Shown here one piece after another: positions 1-7,307 of a stretch of 36,423 nucleotides of DNA. Source of the DNA: an uncultured Eubacteriales bacterium (GTDB lineage: Bacteria > Bacillota > Clostridia > Oscillospirales > QAMX01); contig URVL01000005.1 in the NCBI GenBank assembly GCA_900551265.1, positions 1 through 36,423 of the forward strand, given 5' to 3'. A program made the position numbers and the translations under genes. How positions within the stretch are numbered: position 1 is the stretch's first letter; every line of letters starts with the position of its first letter. The notes under the pieces were generated by a model. The model ran no database searches and was not told the origin of the DNA. It saw nothing but the letters and a program-made list of their open reading frames with translations.

Positions 1-881
1 GGCCATTCGTCAACCTTATAATCGTTCAAATCGTCGATTTCCGACGGCATAATGTGGCCGGAGGTCAGCGTAATCTCCGTGAAGTGGATCGGCTTATGGA
101 ATACTTCATAACGCTCAAGCACTTCCTGAAGCTTGTCCGCACCCATATAGCCCTGATGCTGATGCGTCTGCAAGCCGATTTCATCAATCGAAACACCGGC
201 GTTTAAGCAGCCGTCGATGAGAATCTGATAGTTCGTAGAAAGGTTAAAATCATTGATGAGGAGTTTGGCATTCGGGTTTGTCTCGCGTGCGGCGTCAAAC
301 ATCGTTTTGACAGTCTTCACGCGGCCCAGTTCCTGGCAAATGCGGGTAACGGCATTGTCATACTTGTCAAAAATCGGCATAATTACGACTTCGTTGATAA
401 CGTCCCACATATCGATCACACCGGCAAAATAACCGACATCACGATGGATTCGCGCGATCTGCTTGCGAAGAATCTCTTCGTTCGAATATTTCATGAGCCA
501 ATCTGCGCAGTTCGTATGCCAACAAAGCGGGTGGCCCTTTAAGGTAACGCCATGTTCCTTTAAGAACTTGGCGCCCGCCATCACCTGCTCGTTGCGCGGT
601 TTGCCCTCCTCAGGTTCAAAACCGCCCCAGTAAAAAGGCAGCGTCGCATTATTCATGAGCGCATTCCACTTTTCAAACTTCTGTTCGAAAGCTTCGCGGT
701 TGAGCGGGTCCTTCATCTCTCCGGACGCATAGGGAACGACGTCGAAGATACCGCCGCCGAACAGGAACTCATGCCGCTGCATTTCGACTTTCACCGGTTT
801 CCCGGCGACAGGAGAGCCATCTTTTGCCAAAACGCGGATTTTCTTTTTTCCTAATCTGTGAGAATAATCTTTTGCCATCAT
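1..881 (-). CDS. GH10 endo-beta-1,4-xylanase (3' end cut by window)
   Basis: Hydrolyses internal beta-1,4-xylosidic bonds of xylan or xylo-oligosaccharides. The translation shows the GH10 barrel hallmarks: KGHPLCWH (substrate subsite), WDVINE with the acid/base Glu at about residue 164, and HFTEITL with the nucleophile Glu at about residue 269. The C-terminal end runs off the window at base 1. The start is one of two adjacent ATGs (881 or 878) behind an AAGGAG site at 886-891. There is no signal peptide, so the enzyme probably acts in the cytoplasm on imported oligosaccharides, together with the GH120-type enzyme two genes upstream. A promoter and a dyad lie directly upstream. The family call is secure; the exact substrate is inferred. 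Confidence 0.93.
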   Translation of the reverse strand, partial: MMAKDYSHRLGKKKIRVLAKDGSPVAGKPVKVEMQRHEFLFGGGIFDVVPYASGEMKDPLNREAFEQKFEKWNALMNNATLPFYWGGFEPEEGKPRNEQVMAGAKFLKEHGVTLKGHPLCWHTNCADWLMKYSNEEILRKQIARIHRDVGYFAGVIDMWDVINEVVIMPIFDKYDNAVTRICQELGRVKTVKTMFDAARETNPNAKLLINDFNLSTNYQILIDGCLNAGVSIDEIGLQTHQHQGYMGADKLQEVLERYEVFHKPIHFTEITLTSGHIMPSEIDDLNDYKVDEW

Positions 882-896
882 GAATCTCCTTTCCTG

Positions 897-916
897 AAAA
901 CACTGTATCGTGTTTT
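897..916. promoter_or_regulatory. Dyad AAAACAC-N6-GTGTTTT at the GH10 transcription start
   Basis: Seven-base perfect arms separated by TGTATC. It sits a few bases downstream of the -10 element and just upstream of the GH10 ribosome binding site, where a repressor would block the promoter. Operator function is inferred from position and symmetry. Confidence 0.45.
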
Positions 917-924
917 GCGAGTCC

Positions 925-953
925 ACCTTATCACATGCCGGGAGTTCTGTCAA
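925..953 (-). promoter_or_regulatory. Sigma-A type promoter of the GH10 gene
   Basis: On the minus strand TTGACA (953-948), a 17-base spacer and TAAGGT (930-925), about 45 bases before the GH10 start codon. Confidence 0.6.
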
Positions 954-1030
954 TAGCCGCAAAAAAAAGAATCCGCATGAAAAATCGTATGGTTCTCTCA
1001 GCCCATCTCCCACCGCACGGCGGCGTTTTT

Positions 1031-1756
1031 TCAACGCGGGTTCAATGCTGCGACCACGTCAATAATGTCCTCGTGAAACGCCAGTTCCGCCAGTTTGTCA
1101 TACGGCGTCTCCGCTTTGTTAATCAATATCAGGTGGCGGCCACGGAAATAACGCACATACATGGCTGCCGGATATACGACAAGCGACGTGCCAATTACAA
1201 GCATGGTGTCCGCAGCGCGAATCGCATCGAGCGCATGCGAGACCACCGCCTCGTCAAGCGGTTCTTCGTAAAGCACGACGTCCGGCCGGATGAGGCCGCC
1301 GCAATCCGGGCAGTGGGGAACGCCGGGCGTCAGAATGGCGTCCATCCCAAAATGCCGTCCGCAGTCCATACAGTAATTGCGCAGCGCGCTGCCATGCAGT
1401 TCATATACCTCCCGGCTTCCCGCGGCCTGATGCAGGCCGTCGATGTTCTGCGTCACAACTGCCACGCGCCGCGCGTTCGTCTGTAAAGACGCAAAATATG
1501 CATGCGCCGCGTTTGGGCGCGCGTTCGGATAAAGCATCTTCGCCCGGTAAAATTCATAAAAAAGATCCGGATGCGCCGTAAAAAAAGAGTGCGAAATGAT
1601 TTCCTCCGGCGCGTATGCGCCGGCGCTCGTACGATAAATTCCGTTTTCAGAACGAAAATCCGGGATACCGGAGGGGCAGCTGATTCCCGCGCCGGTAAAT
1701 ACGCACAAAATCCTGCTCCCGTCAATGATCTCCCGCAGACGCATCATCTGTGTCAA
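1031..1756 (-). CDS. Sir2-family NAD-dependent protein deacylase
   Basis: Removes acyl groups from protein lysines using NAD. About 241 residues, the usual bacterial sirtuin length. Visible motifs are GAGIS (residues 22-26, NAD binding), TQNIDG (102-107), the catalytic His in LHG (121), a zinc ribbon formed by two CxxC pairs (129/132 and 149/152) and GTSL (189-192). The start is uncertain. TTG at 1756 lies about 12 bases after an AAAGGAT site, while ATGs at 1747 and 1744 are in frame but far from it. It lies between the two xylan enzymes on the same strand, but its partner substrate cannot be read from the sequence. Confidence 0.93.
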   Translation of the reverse strand: MTQMMRLREIIDGSRILCVFTGAGISCPSGIPDFRSENGIYRTSAGAYAPEEIISHSFFTAHPDLFYEFYRAKMLYPNARPNAAHAYFASLQTNARRVAVVTQNIDGLHQAAGSREVYELHGSALRNYCMDCGRHFGMDAILTPGVPHCPDCGGLIRPDVVLYEEPLDEAVVSHALDAIRAADTMLVIGTSLVVYPAAMYVRYFRGRHLILINKAETPYDKLAELAFHEDIIDVVAALNPR

Positions 1757-1781
1757 AGTCCCGCACCATCCTTTCCTCAGG

Positions 1782-1801
1782 AAAGCCGCCCCGGCGGCTT
1801 T
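1782..1801. other. GC-rich hairpin upstream of the sirtuin gene
   Basis: AAAGCCGCC / GGCGGCTTT with a two-base centre, followed on the plus strand by a T-rich run. It sits just upstream of the sirtuin ribosome binding site. It could act as a terminator for plus-strand transcripts or as a leader hairpin of the sirtuin mRNA. Confidence 0.4.
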
Positions 1802-1832
1802 TTCTTTAGTATACGACGAGTCGAAGCATTTT

Positions 1833-1862
1833 AAAAGCCCATACCTGCGGGGATGGGCTTTT
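1833..1862 (-). terminator. Terminator after the GH120-type gene
   Basis: AAAAGCCCAT and ATGGGCTTTT arms around a 10-base loop, 15 bases after the stop codon, with T-runs on both strands so it may work in both directions. Confidence 0.7.
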
Positions 1863-1876
1863 CAGACAACAAACGA

Positions 1877-3790
1877 TTATTTCTTAAAATATCTCTTATT
1901 GACGCGGATTGGTTCCTCATACGCCGAGCAGTCGCGCGCAGCAAGGAAGTCGAAGACGGGGCTCAGGTCAAGCCGCGCCTGCTGCGTCAGGTCGTACACC
2001 TGCTCCAGCGTGTCGTCTCCCACCGTATAACGCATGGTCAACTTCATGCAGTCGAGGCAAACGTCGTAGTCGATGTCGCACATGCGGCCGTTCTGCTCCC
2101 AGCCGTGGAAGCTGCGCGCAGAGCGCATGTCAAGACGCTCGTAAATCTGGTTGTTGCGCTCGATGCTGATGCAGTATTTCTCATTAAAGCTTCCGGCGCC
2201 CAGGACGGTGCCGTCGGCCTCGTTATGCTCGGTCGGCATCACATACCCGCGGCCGCAGTCCGCAATGACGTTGCGCCACACCTTGTGCCCATACCCCAAC
2301 GGGCCATGGCCGTTGCAGATACGGATCGGATCGCCCCAGTTCAGGAAGACGCCCGCGCCGTCGAGACCCAGCATAATGTTCTCCTCTGTGATGAGGTTGT
2401 CCGAGTCGTGCTGGTAGAAACCGTGTCCGCCGCCGGAAGTACGCTGCGGAATGGAACCAGTCGGATCCGCGCCGCCATTAATGATAATGTTATGGTCCGT
2501 ACGGCAGGGAATATCCGTCGCTTCAATAAAGATGGCGCCCATGACCATGCTCTTGCAGTTGACAATGGTATTATAGCAAATGCGCTCGTTGGCATTGGCG
2601 TAGTCCGTCCAGATGCCCGGGCCGTAACCGTTATTCGTGATCACATTATAACGGATGAGGCCGTCGTGGACGCCGTGCACCTTGATGGCGCCGGATTCAT
2701 AGTTATACTCAATGTCGTGCCAGCAGTTGTGGTCGAGGACGTTGCCCTCGAGCAGGATGCCGTAATTCTTTCCAAGACCGGCGATGCCACACACGCCGCA
2801 GTAGCTAACATGGTTACGGCGCACGATCATATGGGTCTCGCGCTGGATATCGCTCACGCGCATGGGGGATTCGTTGCCGATGTCGATGCCAAGGCCGTTC
2901 GCCCAGCGGACGGTGTTGTCCTCAATGATCCAGTGATGGCCGCAATGAGTGGACAGCGCGCCCTTCTGAGAACCCGGGCAGCCGTTTCCGACGAACTCAA
3001 ACTCCAGGCCCTTTACACGAATATACCCGAGGCCGTCATGCAGCGGGGAGAAGAGCTGGTCGCGGCAGGTATAGGTGATCTTATGATCGCGGGGATCGCC
3101 GTCGTCCTTTAAGCGGATAATAAATTTATAGCCGGAATCCTCGACCCAGTAAGAACCCGGTACCTGAGAAAGCTGATGGCTGAAATTGACCTGTTGCAGC
3201 GGTTCGCCGTCTACCATAATTAATCCGCGGCGCTTTAGGAAGGGCTGCCAGTCTTTCTCACGCGGCAGATATTCAAACCAGAACTCACAGCCGCCGAAAG
3301 GCTGGCTGGCGCAGTTGACCATGGCAAACGGATTGATCTTATCAAAATCATCCCGTTCAAACGTACCCTGCCAGCACTTTGCATTCTCATCGTAGTCCGT
3401 CGTGTAATTATAGTACACGCCCAGGCCGATCGTACGGTATTCGCACTGATCCGTAAACCCGTTTTTATACTCCTTCGCACCGGTCAGGATGACACGCTCG
3501 CCGGGAGCGGCTTCGTAGCTGATCATGCTCTTCGGGCAGTTGCCGCCGTTCACCGGGCGGACAAACTCGTCGTACACGCCGCCGCCGATCACGACGCGCT
3601 CGCCGGCCTGCAGGACTTCTGCAGCTTTGGAAATGGTGGCAAACGGTGCCTCTGCCGTACCGGGGTTTTCATCGGAGGCCCCCGCGGCTTTCGAGACGTA
3701 GTAGGTCCTTGTAAATTCCGTCTCTATATCCCAAAAGGCAAACTGACTGCCATCGGGCAATATGGAATACTGATCATTCTGATAAGTCAT
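1877..3790 (-). CDS. GH120-type beta-xylosidase (right-handed beta-helix)
   Basis: Predicted to release xylose from short xylo-oligosaccharides. The protein of 637 residues has an N-terminal segment typical of parallel beta-helix enzymes (PFATISKAAEVLQAGERVVI, about 49-68) and repeated beta-helix turns (IIEDNTVRW, MIVRRNHVSY, ILLEGNVLDHN, LIRYNVITNNG). From memory of the GH120 enzyme XylC of Thermoanaerobacterium, which has nearly the same length, the catalytic Asp and Glu correspond to Asp396 (GIWTDY) and Glu423 (AIFIEATD). ATG 3790 was chosen because the GAGGAGGAG site sits directly before it; a TTG at 3805 would lie upstream of that site. No signal peptide. It could be another beta-helix glycosidase, but the GH10 neighbour supports the xylan role. 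Confidence 0.75.
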   Translation of the reverse strand: MTYQNDQYSILPDGSQFAFWDIETEFTRTYYVSKAAGASDENPGTAEAPFATISKAAEVLQAGERVVIGGGVYDEFVRPVNGGNCPKSMISYEAAPGERVILTGAKEYKNGFTDQCEYRTIGLGVYYNYTTDYDENAKCWQGTFERDDFDKINPFAMVNCASQPFGGCEFWFEYLPREKDWQPFLKRRGLIMVDGEPLQQVNFSHQLSQVPGSYWVEDSGYKFIIRLKDDGDPRDHKITYTCRDQLFSPLHDGLGYIRVKGLEFEFVGNGCPGSQKGALSTHCGHHWIIEDNTVRWANGLGIDIGNESPMRVSDIQRETHMIVRRNHVSYCGVCGIAGLGKNYGILLEGNVLDHNCWHDIEYNYESGAIKVHGVHDGLIRYNVITNNGYGPGIWTDYANANERICYNTIVNCKSMVMGAIFIEATDIPCRTDHNIIINGGADPTGSIPQRTSGGGHGFYQHDSDNLITEENIMLGLDGAGVFLNWGDPIRICNGHGPLGYGHKVWRNVIADCGRGYVMPTEHNEADGTVLGAGSFNEKYCISIERNNQIYERLDMRSARSFHGWEQNGRMCDIDYDVCLDCMKLTMRYTVGDDTLEQVYDLTQQARLDLSPVFDFLAARDCSAYEEPIRVNKRYFKK

Positions 3791-3800
3791 AATTCTCCTC

Positions 3801-3850
3801 CTCAAAAAATAATACCGTATGGTATCTTTGTACCAAAGATACCATACGGT
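3801..3850 (-). terminator. Perfect 17-base-arm palindrome with T-run, before the GH120 gene
   Basis: Arms ACCGTATGGTATCTTTG (3814-3830) and its exact complement (3834-3850) around TAC. On the minus strand it is followed by ATTATTTTTT and then at once by the GAGGAGG ribosome binding site of the GH120-type gene. It can serve as the terminator of the M24 peptidase transcript, as an attenuator, or as a DNA operator for the downstream gene. Confidence 0.7.
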
Positions 3851-3919
3851 GAAAATTCATTCAAGCATATTTGTGAATCATGCTAATATTTTCAAAAAAG
3901 ATGTGCGAATGCGGCAAAC

Positions 3920-4993
3920 TCACAGAATAATTAACTCTTTTGGCGCGCGTGTAAAATTCCGGCAGCCGTCCGGCGTCAAAACAACGAAGTCCTCAATGCG
4001 CACGCCAAACCTGCCGGGGATGTAAATACCGGGTTCAATCGTCACGACCACGCCCTCAGGCAGCGGATTCGGGTTGGTCGGCTGCGCGCCGAGCCCGTCG
4101 TGCACGTCGATGCCCAGGCTGTGACCCAGACTGTGGCCAAAATATTCACCGTATCCCGCCTCCGCGATGATGTCCGCCGCAACACGGTGCAGGTCCGCGC
4201 CGATTATTCCCGCATGCGCAGCGGCAATACCCGCCTCCTGCGCGCGCAGGACGGTGTCATACACCTTGCGCTGTTCTTCCGACACATGGCCTACGGCAAC
4301 CGTTCGCGTCATATCGGAGCAATAACCGCCCCAGAGCGCGCCGAAGTCCATCGTCACAAAGTCTCCGTCGCGGATCTCACGTTCGCCCGGCACACCGTGA
4401 CAGAGAGAACCGTTTTCTCCGGATACCACAATGGTATCAAAGGAACAGCCCGCAGCGCCGCCCAAGCGCATTTGATAGTCAAGTTCCGCTGCGATGTCGC
4501 GCTCGCGCACACCGGGTTTGATATAGTTCAGAATTTTGGTAAACGCGCCCTCTGCGATCCGCTGCGCGGCCTCCATACGGTCAAGCTCGAACGCGTGCTT
4601 GCGGTGACGCAAACGCGCGAGCAGTCCGTCCTCCGGTACCAGGCGCGCCGTCAGTTTTTCCGCGTAGGCGCAATACTGCGCATAACTCATGGATTCCGCC
4701 TCAAAGGCAAGCGTACCAACGCCCTCTTCGCGGCAAAAATCGTTGATGATGTCCGGATATGTATGTTCCGTAGTGGACATTACAAGCTCAAAGCCCTTTA
4801 TTTTTGCGCCCGCATCTTCAAAATAACGAAAATCCGTCGCAAACACTGCGCGGCGTGCCGACAAAAGCGCTATGCCCGCCGAAGAATGAAACCCCGTCGC
4901 ATAAAAACGGTTCTGCGGCGACGTGAGCAAAACGGCGTCATACGGCGCATCCGCCAGCGCGCTGATGATTCCCTTGCAATTTTCTTCAAACAT
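3920..4993 (-). CDS. M24 family Xaa-Pro aminopeptidase/dipeptidase
   Basis: Cleaves the bond before or after proline in short peptides; a cytoplasmic dimetal enzyme. The 357 residues contain an N-terminal creatinase-like domain (about 1-125) and the pita-bread catalytic domain. Metal ligands are seen in MDFGALWGGYCSDMTRT (two Asp), GHSLGHSLGIDVHD (His), TIEPGIY (Glu) and RIEDFV (Glu). ATG 4993 follows GGAGGGAAT and starts two bases after the YqeG stop codon, so the two are probably translationally coupled. A longer frame to 5092 would overlap YqeG and lacks support. In many Firmicutes this gene type precedes elongation factor P; here a glycosidase follows instead. Confidence 0.93.
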   Translation of the reverse strand: MFEENCKGIISALADAPYDAVLLTSPQNRFYATGFHSSAGIALLSARRAVFATDFRYFEDAGAKIKGFELVMSTTEHTYPDIINDFCREEGVGTLAFEAESMSYAQYCAYAEKLTARLVPEDGLLARLRHRKHAFELDRMEAAQRIAEGAFTKILNYIKPGVRERDIAAELDYQMRLGGAAGCSFDTIVVSGENGSLCHGVPGEREIRDGDFVTMDFGALWGGYCSDMTRTVAVGHVSEEQRKVYDTVLRAQEAGIAAAHAGIIGADLHRVAADIIAEAGYGEYFGHSLGHSLGIDVHDGLGAQPTNPNPLPEGVVVTIEPGIYIPGRFGVRIEDFVVLTPDGCRNFTRAPKELIIL

Positions 4994-4995
4994 TT

Positions 4996-5487
4996 CTATT
5001 CCCTCCGTTTCCGGCCCACGGCACGCTCCACAGCGCGCTTGAACCTGAAAAAGTAACCGGTTTCCATGACAACCGGCTCTGTCAAAATACACAAAATGCG
5101 ATCATGCGAGGCCGCCAGCACATCCGTAAAAAGCTGGTCGCCGATTAACGCGATCCGCTCCCGCGGCACGCCAAGCTTCTCCACCGCACGCCGGATACCA
5201 CGCCCGAACGGCTTTCCGCTCTTATGTACAAAATCCACGCCGAGCGGCCGGCAAAACGCCTCTACCCGGGCAAACGAATTATTCGACACAACGACAACCG
5301 GGATACCTGCCTGCCGCATGGAGGCCAGCCACGCCGCACCATCCTCCGTCGGATAGACGGCATCCGGGAGCGCCAGCGTGTTGTCCAGATCGGCAATCAC
5401 GCCGCACACGCCCATGTCCCGCAAGTATTCCGGCGTCACATCACGGATACCGGCCGCACGGCGGTCCGGCGTCAGTCCATGCGCCAA
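4996..5487 (-). CDS. YqeG family HAD-IIIA phosphatase
   Basis: HAD-superfamily phosphatase of unknown physiological substrate. Seen: DVTPEYL near the N-terminus as in YqeG proteins, the nucleophile motif DLDNTL, motif II VVVVSNN, the Lys in KSGKPFG and the acidic motif GDQLFTDV. The preferred start is TTG 5487, seven bases after GGGAGG and giving the usual YqeG N-terminus of about 163 residues. ATG 5505 or an earlier start would extend it without a ribosome binding site. The first gene of a minus-strand pair with the M24 peptidase. Confidence 0.9.
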   Translation of the reverse strand: MAHGLTPDRRAAGIRDVTPEYLRDMGVCGVIADLDNTLALPDAVYPTEDGAAWLASMRQAGIPVVVVSNNSFARVEAFCRPLGVDFVHKSGKPFGRGIRRAVEKLGVPRERIALIGDQLFTDVLAASHDRILCILTEPVVMETGYFFRFKRAVERAVGRKRRE

Positions 5488-5531
5488 AGCGCCACCTCCC
5501 GTCATAAATACGATGAATACCGCATAAAGAT

Positions 5532-5559
5532 GAAATAAACGTAAATCAGGGTCTGTCAA
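5532..5559 (-). promoter_or_regulatory. Probable promoter of yqeG
   Basis: TTGACA (5559-5554), 16 bases, TATTTC (5537-5532) on the minus strand, about 45 bases before the start. The -10 match is poor. Confidence 0.4.
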
Positions 5560-5675
5560 TGCACGACCGGCCTGCAATGGTCAAATCCGGGCAATCCGGG
5601 ATGGCAGCGCCACCTTAAAAACCGTTTCAGACCCATACACCTCATTGAAACAGGGCCCGGCCTGTCAACCATACA

Positions 5676-5692
5676 GCACAGGCCCCCTGTGC
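5676..5692. promoter_or_regulatory. Palindrome GCACAGG-CCC-CCTGTGC in the divergent region
   Basis: A perfect seven-base inverted repeat immediately before a TATTATAT run and 43 bases before the start at 5735. It may be an operator or a weak hairpin; function unknown. Confidence 0.35.
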
Positions 5693-5734
5693 CTATTATA
5701 TCACAAACCGGACGTCAGAGAAAGAGGGTTTCGT

Positions 5735-6490
5735 ATGAGAACGGACAGGATTACACTCGCAGTAACGGCCGCGGAAACAGCGGAATGCGCAGGACTCGGC
5801 CTGCGTCTTGCGTATCTGGCATACCGGCTCTCGCCGTCCGGTATTCTTCTGAAAAGCAACGCGCTGGGTCCGGTCTCCGGCGGGGTTATGGCTGTGATCG
5901 GCGGCATGCCGCGCCTTTCCGATCCTGCCGCGCTTGCAGGCGCCGTAACCGCGGAATGCGGCGCACATGGATATGAAGGCGTTTACCTGGATTTTGACGA
6001 ACGTACGCCCGCCGCAGAACATCTGATTGAAGTCCTGTCGCCCCGTCTGTCAGAGCGCGGCGTAACGCTTTACACAAATCCCGTACTCGACACCGGCGGC
6101 GTTACCGTGCTCTCTACCAGCGAAGTAACCGGCGGATCGTTTGCCCTTTACGTGCGTGAGCTGCACGAACGCTATGAGGAACGCACGGCACTTGAAATGG
6201 TCCCCCTGTGTGTTGATTTCACACTACCGTCCAACGGGCGGGGTGAGACCATTACCCAGGAGCGGCTTTTCCAACTCCTGGACAGCGGACTTATGAGCTA
6301 TTATTCGCGCGAGCTGGCCGCAAAGTATTTTACATACCAGACGTCGGACGGAATGACGCATTTCGTTCTCTACGACGACGCTTACACCATACGGGAAAAG
6401 CTGGAGACTGCCGGACGTGAGGGCGCATGTGAAATCTTTCTGCCGTATACGCGCCTGCGCGATGATCTCCCGGATATTCTGGGCGTATAA
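5735..6490 (+). CDS. GH18-like TIM-barrel protein, function unknown
   Basis: About 251 residues. The segment YEGVYLDFDER (about 89-99) resembles the strand that carries the catalytic DxxDxDxE in GH18 chitinase-like proteins, but the full motif is not intact: the final Glu falls one residue late. Followed by strands such as VTLYTNPVLD, MVPLCVDFTLP and THFVLYDDAYTIREK, which fit a spore/germination-type GH18-fold protein or an inactive relative. No signal peptide. ATG 5735 follows AAAGAGGG; an upstream in-frame GTG/ATG start lacks a site. It precedes the TepA-like protease on the same strand, 56 bases apart. Confidence 0.7.
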   Translation: MRTDRITLAVTAAETAECAGLGLRLAYLAYRLSPSGILLKSNALGPVSGGVMAVIGGMPRLSDPAALAGAVTAECGAHGYEGVYLDFDERTPAAEHLIEVLSPRLSERGVTLYTNPVLDTGGVTVLSTSEVTGGSFALYVRELHERYEERTALEMVPLCVDFTLPSNGRGETITQERLFQLLDSGLMSYYSRELAAKYFTYQTSDGMTHFVLYDDAYTIREKLETAGREGACEIFLPYTRLRDDLPDILGV

Positions 6491-6546
6491 TCTCCTGCTG
6501 TGCCGCACATCCTAAATCAGCTGCCGAACCGGCTTTAGGAGGGACT

Positions 6547-7233
6547 ATGCACTACCAGAACGAAAACGAAGAAACGGAGAACCATCCGCAGGAAAGCCAG
6601 AAAGATCATCAGGACGGTGCCGTAACCGTAGAAAGCGGTCACGGACTCATCCATTGCATGACGATTATTGGTCAGATCGAAGGGCATACCACGCTGCCAA
6701 GCCAGACAAAAGCGACGAAATATGAACATATGATTCCACAGCTTGCCGCCATTGAGGAAAGTCCCGAAATACGCGGGCTTCTGCTGCTTTTAAACACCAT
6801 AGGCGGAGATGTGGAGGCAGGGCTTGCCCTGGCGGAGTTAATTGCCAGTATGAAGACGCCTACCGCATCGCTGGTGCTCGGCGGCGGGCATTCCATCGGC
6901 GTTCCGCTTGCCGTTGCGGCGCAGCGGTCCTTCATCGTGCCGTCGGCCACCATGACCATTCATCCCGTACGGTTTTCAGGTCTTGTCGTCGGCGCGCCGC
7001 AGACATTTGAAAACTTTATACGCATTCAGGAACGGATCATACGGTTCATCACGTCAAATTCCCGCATTTCAGACGAACGCCTGCGCGCGTTTATGCTGAA
7101 CACCGGCGAATTGACGACGGACGTCGGCACCGTACTTGACGGCGAAAAGGCCGTTGCAGAGGGGTTAATTGACGAGGTAGGCGGTCTTTCGCAGGCACTT
7201 GCCTGGCTGCACGAAACCATTAAGATATCATAG
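6547..7233 (+). CDS. ClpP-family serine protease, TepA-like
   Basis: Belongs to the ClpP/crotonase-fold proteases known as TepA (translocation-enhancing) in Bacillus, usually encoded beside ftsK/spoIIIE. The 228 residues show an acidic disordered N-terminus (1-28), the oxyanion region TIGGDVEAGLALAELI (84-99), the nucleophile Ser116 in GGGHSIGVPLA and the catalytic His139 in MTIHP. ATG 6547 has an AGGAGGG site. No AAA+ partner lies adjacent. In many Firmicutes ftsK follows and recA-rny lies nearby; here a recombinase gene is between this gene and rny. The substrate is not known. Confidence 0.88.
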   Translation: MHYQNENEETENHPQESQKDHQDGAVTVESGHGLIHCMTIIGQIEGHTTLPSQTKATKYEHMIPQLAAIEESPEIRGLLLLLNTIGGDVEAGLALAELIASMKTPTASLVLGGGHSIGVPLAVAAQRSFIVPSATMTIHPVRFSGLVVGAPQTFENFIRIQERIIRFITSNSRISDERLRAFMLNTGELTTDVGTVLDGEKAVAEGLIDEVGGLSQALAWLHETIKIS

Positions 7234-7235
7234 CA

Positions 7236-7275
7236 CGCACTGCCTTTCCTTATGTGAGAGGCAGTGCGTTTCTAT
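7236..7275 (+). terminator. Terminator after the TepA-like gene
   Basis: CGCACTGCC / GGCAGTGCG arms (7236-7244, 7260-7268) followed by TTTCTATT, directly after the stop codon. It may also catch the opposing recombinase transcript. Confidence 0.65.
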
Positions 7276-7307
7276 TCCTGCATGCAAGCCGGCAGGCGTC
7301 ACGCATT

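Noticed and set aside
1853..3112. 419-codon open frame on the plus strand
   Set aside because: Lies antisense to the GH120-type gene, lacks a binding site and domain pattern; a by-product of GC-rich codons.
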